6,607 bases of DNA from DATGFK01 sp040007395 (lineage in GTDB: Bacteria > Chloroflexota > Anaerolineae > Aggregatilineales > UBA2796): positions 1-6,607 of the forward strand of contig JBDTVG010000137.1 of assembly GCA_040007395.1 (NCBI GenBank), given 5' to 3'. Both the position numbers and the translations under genes were made by a program. Every line of letters begins with the position of its first letter. Positions within the stretch are counted from its first letter, which is position 1. The notes under the pieces were generated by a model. That model saw only the letters and a list, made by a program, of their open reading frames with translations, had not been told where the DNA came from and did not search any database. This document shows positions 1 through 4,726 of the stretch, piece by piece.

Positions 1-86
1 ATGGCCTCACTGTTGGCGCTGGCTTGTCTTAATCTTAACTAGCAATCAGGGTATGTATATGCAATTAACAATTGAAAGGTATTTCC

Positions 87-821
87 TTGAAAACATTCCA
101 TAAGCAACTCGTCTATATATCGCTGGTACTTTGCTTTAGCTTGGCAATTACGAATTTCTCTAATGCAGCACCAGCGCCAACTGAGACACAATCTGGCCCC
201 AGACCAACGCCAACGTTTAGCGCTGGCCCTACGATTACGCCCTCTGGACCCTACTATAGCTATCTTGTTGACAACGTTAGAAGCTATTTTAGTCACTTTC
301 CTGCGAAAGCGGGTCCATTTTCGCTTATCCCTAATTTACAAGATATCGATGTACCACTTCGCTTCGCCTTAATCAACACAGATGGCGCTCAGTTTGATGG
401 AATTGTATATATTGGAGCCGATGCACAAGGTGCTTTGTATGCGCTTGCTGTATATAAAAGCTATATGGATCATCCCCAAAGCGTTGATCTCGGCGATGAG
501 GCCGCAGTTGATGCACAAGGATCGATATATTTAGCCGTACTGCGTTATCGCAATCTGACCATAAGAATAAGCAGATCGAATATTTCGCGAGATGCCAAAT
601 ACCCAACACCCATTCCACTCACCAATGATCAATTGATTGCGGCACTGACCGACCTCTACACGCAGATGCTTGTGCCATCCGTGCCGACGATCACGCCCAT
701 TCCGCCGACCCAGACCGCCTTACCGCCGACGCAAACCTACGTTGCGCAATTCACGGCTACGCCCACCAAGCCAATTGTCGTCACGGCGCAAACGGCAGTC
801 GCGTCGGTGCAGCCGAACTAA
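87..821 (+). CDS. Exported protein with signal peptide and Pro/Thr-rich linkers, unknown function
   Basis: Unrecognised secreted protein. From TTG 87 it is about 244 residues. It has a basic N-terminus (MKTFHKQ), a hydrophobic core (LVYISLVLCFSLAI) and a likely signal peptidase I site after SNA. A Pro/Thr/Ser-rich linker follows, then one globular domain of about 140 residues, then a second Pro/Thr-rich tail with two PPTQT units. The domain has a GDEA motif followed by strand-like LAVLRYRNLTIRIS, a pattern I associate with small extracytoplasmic domains, but I cannot name a family. Such linkers are frequent in Chloroflexota exported proteins. Start choice: TTG 87 has GAAAGG at 74-79 with 7-base spacing. 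TTG 72 in the same frame has no such site, and TAA at 66 closes the frame. The tail is visibly richer in G/C than the body. There is no lipobox cysteine, so it is secreted or cell-surface rather than a lipoprotein. The gene reads convergently with the 75-residue gene downstream. Confidence 0.8.
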   Translation: MKTFHKQLVYISLVLCFSLAITNFSNAAPAPTETQSGPRPTPTFSAGPTITPSGPYYSYLVDNVRSYFSHFPAKAGPFSLIPNLQDIDVPLRFALINTDGAQFDGIVYIGADAQGALYALAVYKSYMDHPQSVDLGDEAAVDAQGSIYLAVLRYRNLTIRISRSNISRDAKYPTPIPLTNDQLIAALTDLYTQMLVPSVPTITPIPPTQTALPPTQTYVAQFTATPTKPIVVTAQTAVASVQPN

Positions 822-850
822 CCGTCGCGCCACGTTCACTGCGATATAAA

Positions 851-872
851 GGCGCTTCCAAACGGGAGCGCC
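851..872 (+). terminator. GC-rich hairpin after the exported-protein gene
   Basis: A 9-base-pair stem (851-859 with 864-872, one G-U pair) closes on the loop AAAC, 29 bases after the stop at 821. It has the size of an intrinsic terminator stem, but no U-run follows. It may therefore be a processing or stabilising hairpin, or part of a composite with the terminator at 901-920. Confidence 0.4.
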
Positions 873-877
873 GACTT

Positions 878-893
878 GTCCATCATGATGGAC
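878..893. repeat. Perfect 16-base palindrome
   Basis: GTCCATCATGATGGAC is exactly its own reverse complement. It has no loop, so it is more likely a protein-binding dyad or chance than an RNA hairpin. It sits between the hairpins at 851-872 and 901-920 and does not extend: flanking T877 and G894 do not pair. Confidence 0.5.
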
Positions 894-900
894 GCAGCAA

Positions 901-920
901 AACGGCCCTTTCGGGCCGTT
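901..920. terminator. Bidirectional intrinsic terminator between convergent genes
   Basis: A perfect 8-base-pair stem, AACGGCCC with GGGCCGTT, closes a 4-base loop. On the minus strand the loop is GAAA (a stable GNRA tetraloop) and the stem ends in TTTT, which makes a good terminator for the gene at 965-1192. On the plus strand the loop is TTTC and the tail is CTGATTT, weaker but usable for the gene ending at 821. The position between two convergent genes fits. Confidence 0.75.
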
Positions 921-964
921 CTGATTTGTGGGTTGGGTGCATAGATGTTGCTTAGTCGTGTTGG

Positions 965-1192
965 CTAGGCGCGAAAGTAATTCGTATTATTGCGATCTAG
1001 CCAGTCCCGTATTTGGTCGAACTGGGAACTTCGTAGCCCAATGACCATGTTGACTTTGTGCCCCGAATATACCGACTGCACAAAAGTTTCCTCTTTCCCT
1101 CGCAGTTCCAATATCTTGTCTATCACTTGTGTGCTAGCTACACGTCCACAAGTGATGGTGATTGACACGAAAGGATCGTTTTCTGCTGTCAA
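965..1192 (-). CDS. 75-residue protein, possible stand-alone RAM (Lrp/AsnC ligand-binding-like) domain
   Basis: Small soluble protein, probably real. The start is TTG at 1192; a TAG three codons upstream of it leaves no longer option. GAGAGGG lies just before it with about 7-base spacing, a good ribosome binding site. The order of elements is strand (PFVSITITCG), helix (ASTQVIDKILELRG), strand (ETFVQSVYSGH), strand (KVNMVIGLRS), helix (SQFDQIRDWLDRN). This beta-alpha-beta-beta-alpha order and the central YSGHKVNMVIGL resemble the RAM ligand-sensing domain of Lrp/AsnC regulators, or a similar ferredoxin-like fold. There is no helix-turn-helix, so on its own it would sense or oligomerise rather than bind DNA. 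The similarity is by eye only. It lies downstream of the membrane gene on the same strand with a gap of 137 bases, and is followed by the terminator at 901-920. Confidence 0.55.
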   Translation of the reverse strand: MTAENDPFVSITITCGRVASTQVIDKILELRGKEETFVQSVYSGHKVNMVIGLRSSQFDQIRDWLDRNNTNYFRA

Positions 1193-1273
1193 CTGTATCC
1201 CTCTCTATTCTGCTGGTTCATTAAATACCCTACTTGGTGCTAGCGGTTAGTATCAAGCAAATTCGGTAGTGCC

Positions 1274-1296
1274 TTTTGTTTGTCGGACAAATAAAA
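1274..1296. promoter_or_regulatory. Operator-like inverted repeat with GntR/FadR-type core
   Basis: An 11-base arm (1274-1284) faces its complement (1286-1296) across one central base, with a single G/T mismatch. The core TTGTCGGACAA (1280-1290) fits the TnGTnnnACnA pattern described for FadR-subfamily GntR operators. The arms are A/T-rich, so it is a poor terminator. It lies between the two minus-strand genes, about 80 bases upstream of the 1192 start. The rest of the 1193-1329 gap shows only a weak minus-strand promoter guess (TTGATA at 1256-1251, TAGGGT at 1232-1227). Confidence 0.4.
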
Positions 1297-1329
1297 ACAG
1301 CATAAAAGGAGTCGTTGCAGGTTGTGAAG

Positions 1330-1755
1330 TTAGCTTCGCCCTTTTGCTTTTGACCATGTATTACGATCAATATCGGTCAAGTTTTCCAATTCACGGGTTG
1401 GTAGATCTTTCCACGATGGATTGTCTTTGAGCATTTTTACCGCCCTATCAACCTTTGTCACTAATCTGTCACTAGTAGTGACAACAGTGACAAGAGGCTC
1501 AGAAATCGTCTCATTGACATAATTCTCTGTGACGTGGGTCGCGTTGGCTGTCAGTTCCTTTTCTAGTATTTTTTGGAGCAATTCGTTGGTTCGGCGTTGC
1601 TCCAATACCGCTGCATCTTGACCCTCAATCGTGAAATCTGCGGATGGGACAGGCTGAATAAATTTTACCGCCTGAGATAGCTCTTCAATCGCAGTTCTTA
1701 GTTCTCTGGGTGTCCCGCTTCCACCGAGCGCCCTGCGGGTATCTGAGGGTTTGGG
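1330..1755 (-). CDS. C-terminal part of the split membrane protein: helical region with possible terminal helix-turn-helix
   Basis: Third frame of the block. It is open from CCC at 1755, directly after a TAG at 1758-1756, to TAA at 1332-1330, about 141 codons. The first start-like codon is TTG 1605, which has no convincing ribosome binding site. Yet the 50 codons before it look fully coding (TPRELRTAIEELSQAVKFI), so this segment was probably translated by continuation from the preceding frame. It is rich in charged helices (EQRRTNELLQKILEKEL). It ends in a pattern that reads as a helix-turn-helix: first helix LPTRELENLTD, turn, second helix DRNTWSKAKG. If so, the whole protein would be a membrane-anchored DNA-binding protein. 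That is inference from appearance. Alternatives are independent initiation at TTG 1605 giving 91 residues, or a dead fragment of a frameshifted gene. Confidence 0.55.
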   Translation of the reverse strand, partial: PKPSDTRRALGGSGTPRELRTAIEELSQAVKFIQPVPSADFTIEGQDAAVLEQRRTNELLQKILEKELTANATHVTENYVNETISEPLVTVVTTSDRLVTKVDRAVKMLKDNPSWKDLPTRELENLTDIDRNTWSKAKGRS

Positions 1756-2168
1756 CTAATGTCGAAGTCTGACCCCAACTCTAATGTATGGCGGTTCCAT
1801 TCGCGGACGAACAGCCACTTGCAATAGTCGTGGTCTTTCATCACTCTCAAATCGAATTCTGCTTTCTGCGCGGCGGGCTGAACCGTGCGAATTTCATCAA
1901 GCACGCCTCGGAACAGGCGGTTTTTGTAATCCAGATGAGAAGTCGGATTGGCTTGTAGGGACTTCCATTCAGACAAGTCAGTGGTGTACTGCTTGTGCGT
2001 CTCTATACGGTGTTTGAAATTACTTAGTAGCAGGTGTTCGCCGAAGTAGCCGACACCCAGTACCAGCAATGGTAAAAAGAGGGTGAGAAACCACTGGTAA
2101 GCTAAAGCATCGTGCGTTGGGTGAGCAGCGGTAATGGTAACATTTGCCCCAGTGCAATCGCTGCACAA
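1698..2168 (-). CDS. Middle part of the split membrane protein: one membrane helix and a cytoplasmic helical domain
   Basis: Second frame of the block, open from 2207 to TAA at 1700-1698. The only early start is TTG 2168, with a weak upstream site (GGACTGGG). About 25 residues in there is a strong membrane helix (WFLTLFLPLLVLGVGYFG), followed by about 110 residues of charged, mostly helical sequence without cysteine pairs or known motifs that I recognise. It overlaps the preceding frame by about 70 bases and the following frame by 58 bases. Joined to its neighbours it supplies the fourth membrane helix and the start of the cytoplasmic part. An in-phase CCCAAAC heptamer at 1755-1749 marks the exact point where the next frame opens. 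I read it as a segment of one gene rather than an independent gene, either after decay or by recoding. Confidence 0.55.
   Translation of the reverse strand: MCSDCTGANVTITAAHPTHDALAYQWFLTLFLPLLVLGVGYFGEHLLLSNFKHRIETHKQYTTDLSEWKSLQANPTSHLDYKNRLFRGVLDEIRTVQPAAQKAEFDLRVMKDHDYCKWLFVREWNRHTLELGSDFDISPNPQIPAGRSVEAGHPEN
1709..1755 (-). other. Candidate programmed -1 frameshift signal (slippery heptamer plus potential pseudoknot)
   Basis: In the frame of the middle segment the codons are AGC CCA AAC, containing C CCA AAC (1755-1749), the X XXY YYZ pattern. A one-base slip back gives CCC AAA, which is the first open codon pair of the C-terminal frame. After a 9-base spacer, CCCGC (1739-1735) pairs with GCGGG (1718-1714). 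GGTG in the loop (1725-1722) can pair with CACC (1712-1709) in H-type pseudoknot topology. The zero-frame stop TAA (1700-1698) follows at once. Visible in sequence; activity is unproven, and gene decay is the competing explanation. Confidence 0.4.
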
Positions 2169-2626
2169 TAGAAACCCAGTCCACGAAAGATGCGAGTTGC
2201 CAGTTTGTTACTCCTGACGGTAGCGGCAGCGGTCATAAATACCAGTGATCCAACCTCACCGACCATGAGCAGGATAATCAGGCTTGCGCTCACCCAAAAT
2301 GGACTTAGGCGATCAGTAACACTGAGCAAATCCTCGAACACAATATCGGCGGCGGCAAGCTGCTTTCCAGCGCTTACGAACAAAGCACCTAATGCGATGA
2401 AACCAAGCAGGGCAAACAAACCATTGGTAAACCATTGCGGATACTCGGATAGGCTTTGACGGTGATAATCTGCAACCTGTGGTTCACTATGCTCTAGGCG
2501 AATGTCGGACACTACTTTGGAGACGACCTTTTCCCATTTGGCAGTAGGAAGACCTCATGTAGCTTCGACTGCTAGAGCCAATTCTTGTGAGACTCCGACT
2601 GACTCTTTGGGCTGTTGAATTGACAT
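2102..2626 (-). pseudogene. N-terminal part of the split membrane protein, three membrane helices, interrupted by TGA
   Basis: First frame of the block. ATG 2626 has AAAAAGG (2643-2637) upstream with 10-base spacing. It encodes a 23-residue leader (MSIQQPKESVGVSQELALAV...) that ends at TGA 2557-2555. The same frame then continues with plausible coding sequence (GLPTAKWEKVVSKVV) into a GTG at 2512 and on to TAG at 2104-2102. There are three hydrophobic segments: NGLFALLGFIALGALFVSAG; WVSASLIILLMVGEVGSLVF; and GFYCAAIALGQMLPLPLL. The next frame adds a fourth. The protein family is not recognised. GTG 2512 could rescue a 136-residue protein, but its upstream sequence is a poor ribosome binding site. 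CGA to TGA would be the easiest mutation, implying an ancestral Arg. An in-phase GGGTTTC heptamer at 2177-2171 lies in the overlap with the second frame, but slipping there would destroy the third helix. Confidence 0.6.
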
Positions 2627-2649
2627 TTAGATTGAACCTTTTTGGCTAG

Positions 2650-2674
2650 AAAGCTCAGAGAAATTCTGAGCTTT
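2650..2674 (-). terminator. Hairpin between the 90-residue gene and the membrane gene
   Basis: A perfect stem of about 10 base pairs, AAAGCTCAGA (2650-2659) with TCTGAGCTTT (2665-2674), closes a 5-base loop. It follows the stop of the 90-residue gene (2709) by 34 bases and ends 24 bases before ATG 2626. On the minus strand the tail after the stem is short (TTTCT), so readthrough is likely. On the plus strand the tail TTTTCATTT is better. It may be a terminator or attenuator that sets the expression ratio of the two minus-strand genes. Confidence 0.5.
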
Positions 2675-2708
2675 TCATTTAGTCGCTCTCTCCACGCGCT
2701 ATATCTAT

Positions 2709-2981
2709 CTACGCGGCGTTTTCAGTGGACTCTTGACTGTTCTTGAGTTGCGCCTCTCGAAGAATTGGCTGAAACTCGCGGCAAAAACCTTCTACGTCAA
2801 GAACACTCCCTAACTGTTCACGTATCTCAGGCGACAACCCCGCTTTTAGCTGTTCCAAAGTTAGTGGAATTCGCGTCGGGTTAATCCGCTGTATATCGCC
2901 CTCTGGCATCTCCTCATCTTGAATGTGCTCATTATCTTGGGCGGTGCTTGCTGTAACACTGCTAGATGTTGAATTGGTCAT
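2709..2981 (-). CDS. 90-residue acidic hypothetical protein, divergent from the recombinases
   Basis: Not recognised. I chose ATG 2981 because AGCGAGG (2995-2989) sits 7 bases upstream and a good promoter lies about 90 bases upstream; the frame stays open further up only as an antisense shadow of the recombinase. The first 30 residues are Ser/Thr-rich and then acidic (DNEHIQDEEMPEGD), probably disordered. The rest is predicted helical (LTLEQLKAGLSPEIREQLG, then VEGFCREFQPILREAQ) and ends in a polar tail. There is no membrane segment or zinc motif. It is transcribed away from the recombinase pair and may share transcription with the membrane gene downstream. A regulator, antitoxin-like or recombination directionality role is possible from position only. 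Confidence 0.65.
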   Translation of the reverse strand: MTNSTSSSVTASTAQDNEHIQDEEMPEGDIQRINPTRIPLTLEQLKAGLSPEIREQLGSVLDVEGFCREFQPILREAQLKNSQESTENAA

Positions 2982-2988
2982 CGATAAA

Positions 2989-2995
2989 CCTCGCT
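2989..2995 (-). promoter_or_regulatory. Ribosome binding site of the 90-residue gene
   Basis: AGCGAGG on the minus strand, 7 bases before ATG 2981. It decides this start over the much longer upstream frame. Confidence 0.7.
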
Positions 2996-3029
2996 TTGTC
3001 GTAGAACCTCTCGTCGTTGGGAGACATGG

Positions 3030-3058
3030 TTGAGGAAGTGGAAGCAGTATGGTATAAT
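3030..3058 (+). promoter_or_regulatory. Strong sigma-70-type promoter of the recombinase pair
   Basis: -35 TTGAGG (3030-3035), exactly 17 bases of spacer, -10 TATAAT (3053-3058) with an extended TG at 3050-3051. Expected transcript start is near 3065, leaving a leader of about 55 bases before ATG 3121. The -35 matches 4 of 6 consensus bases and the -10 matches all 6. Confidence 0.75.
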
Positions 3059-3074
3059 AGTTTGTTACATGTAT

Positions 3075-3103
3075 ATTATATATTAATAAACATAATCTAA
3101 CAA
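3075..3103 (-). promoter_or_regulatory. Opposing sigma-70-type promoter of the minus-strand block
   Basis: On the minus strand: -35 TTGTTA (3103-3098), 17 bases of spacer, -10 TATAAT (3080-3075). Expected start is near 3068, with a leader of about 87 bases before ATG 2981. It faces the recombinase promoter. The two predicted starts are only a few bases apart, so two polymerases could not occupy both at once. Confidence 0.65.
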
Positions 3104-3110
3104 GAGGGAG
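3104..3110 (+). promoter_or_regulatory. Ribosome binding site of the first recombinase
   Basis: GAGGGAG lies 10 bases before ATG 3121 but only one base before GTG 3112. ATG 3121 also gives MGLRAVIWCAVSS, which aligns end to end with MIQRAIIWCAVSS of the second copy. ATG 3121 is therefore preferred. Confidence 0.65.
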
Positions 3111-3120
3111 AGTGATCAGA

Positions 3121-4700
3121 ATGGGTCTACGGGCGGTTATCTGGTGTGCGGTCAGCAGCCCCGAACAGGCAACAAGTGATAAAGAGAGTTTGCCATCACA
3201 GCGACAGGCGGGGCAGGACTGGTGTGAAAAGCAAGGATGGGCAACGGTTGAGGTGTTGGAAGTTGCCGGACAAAGCCGCAACTACATTGACATCCATGAT
3301 GCCGCCGAGGATATACAAGCCTATCAGCGGTTAATCACTTTGTGGAAAAGCCAGCCTCGATCCTTCGATGTGCTGATTGCCCGCACGATGGATCGATTGG
3401 CACGCCACAATGCTTTGCTAGCCTACATCATCGCTCAGACTATCGAGATTGGTGCCAGCATTTATCTGTACCACGATGGTGTGCAAATCAACGAATATAA
3501 CTACTTGGAACTGATCAGCCTCGGCGGTTATCAGATAACACAGCCAATCCGAGCTTGGATGGAGGGATCGAAAAAAGCCAAACGTGCCGGAGTAAAACGA
3601 GGACTTATTGGTCAAGGGAGGCCACCCATGTCGCATCTCTTGGAGCGCGATGAAAGGGGGCGACCCTACCGCTTGGTACTTGATGATAGCAAACATCGCT
3701 TGTGGTTAGATCTCGCCGTGCTACTGCTGGAAGGGGTTCCTTGGAAGTCCCTAGAAACAGAATTGGCTCAGCAATTCAACCACACTTTGTATATAGTAAG
3801 CGCAGATTTTGGCGCATTCTTCACAACCCTCTCTTCTGGGGACATACAGGTCTGGGCTTTGGACATGAGCCATCTTCACGAGCTACTGTCCGACTCACTG
3901 GCCCTTGGGTTTTCGACCCTGCTGTGTTGCCGCCGGACGGCATTGAACTCTTCTATAACACCCATTCTGCTGTGTACGATGGGGAATTAGCTGAACTGGT
4001 CAAAGCTGAATTAGTCCGCCGCCATAACGCGTTGCCAATGCGGGCCGAACGACACTCAAAATATCGTTTTACCGGACTTTTGGCGTGTGCCGAATGTGGA
4101 TGGTCACTCGCTGTGCATATCAATAAGAAGCGTTCAGGGACGGTTTCCATTGGTTGGGCTTGTCAATCGCGTAAAGTACGCTTGCAAGCTAAGACAAACT
4201 GTTCCCAGCGGCGGCAAGTGCATGACAATACCGTGAAGTTGTATATCGATGCGCTCCTCCGTGAGATGCTATCTACCACTGATACTAGCCTAATCCTGCC
4301 AAACTCCCAGACCAGCCAGACCATCAAGCTCAGTACACTAAACCGTGATGCTGCGAATTTAGAACGCTCCATCAGCAATCTCATTCGCTTGGAATCTACT
4401 GCCGATGGCGCAATTCAACATCTCTACACGACTCAAATTGCTGACGCTACTCAGCAACTAAAAACACTCCGCATAGAGCTTGCTCACCTCGAACGACAGC
4501 TTGAACCAGACCGCACAGTGAAAATACGTAAGCAAACGTTCAAAGACTTGCTCAAATTGGGTTTGGACGGGTTTTGGCAACAAGATGCCGCGACGATCAA
4601 CCAGATGTTACGTCGCCTGTTCGGGCCTAACCGACTCATGGTTCGAGAGACCGATCAAGGTCACGCCGAAATTATAGGAATTGAAGCTGTCAAAAGGTAG
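3121..4700 (+). pseudogene. Large serine recombinase, copy 1, frameshifted
   Basis: Site-specific DNA recombinase of the large serine family, which cuts and rejoins DNA at att-type sites through a serine nucleophile. The N-terminal resolvase domain spans residues 1-150: WCAVSS with likely nucleophile Ser12, SLPSQ (Gln27), and DRLAR at 91-95. The recombinase domain follows. After the break come a zinc ribbon (CAEC, then single Cys in GWAC and TNC), a coiled coil and a DFW-like C-terminal region. The normal Arg two residues before the serine is Ala here. The frame runs 3121-3792; two extra bases (AT, 3793-3794, inside TATAT) shift it, and sequence homologous to copy 2 resumes at 3795. Without them the protein would be about 525 residues. 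As it stands, the shifted frame ends at 3990, giving a protein with a catalytic domain but no zinc ribbon or coiled coil. It is probably inactive, unless this is a sequencing error. Confidence 0.85.
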
Positions 4701-4713
4701 TTTGCATCCATAC

Positions 4714-4720
4714 AAAGGAG
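4714..4720 (+). promoter_or_regulatory. Ribosome binding site of the second recombinase
   Basis: AAAGGAG, 6 bases before ATG 4727 and 13 bases after the stop of copy 1. This near-ideal site and the 26-base gap indicate co-transcription of the two copies. Confidence 0.8.
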
Positions 4721-4726
4721 TGAACC

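Noticed and set aside
1..42. Thirteen-codon frame ATG to TAG, possible tail of an upstream plus-strand gene
   Set aside because: Too short to judge. A second frame is also open to about position 115, and no feature supports either.
39..296. Minus-strand open frame opposite the exported-protein gene
   Set aside because: Antisense shadow of a gene with a clear signal peptide; its sequence is Arg/Trp-rich and not protein-like.
990..1250. Plus-strand open frame opposite the 75-residue gene
   Set aside because: The minus-strand frame has a good ribosome binding site and a regular strand/helix pattern; this one has neither.
3060..3100. Replication origin or iteron-type repeat in the A/T-rich stretch
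   Set aside because: The A/T-rich stretch is accounted for by two promoter -10 regions, and no repeated units are present.
3112..3120. GTG start for recombinase copy 1
   Set aside because: Only one base from the ribosome binding site; ATG 3121 matches the start of copy 2.
2982..3281. N-terminal extension of the 90-residue gene on the minus strand
   Set aside because: It would run through the promoter region and opposite the recombinase start; ATG 2981 has its own good ribosome binding site.
3785..3800. Programmed frameshift in recombinase copy 1
   Set aside because: No slippery heptamer in phase; an AT duplication explains it and matches copy 2 after removal.
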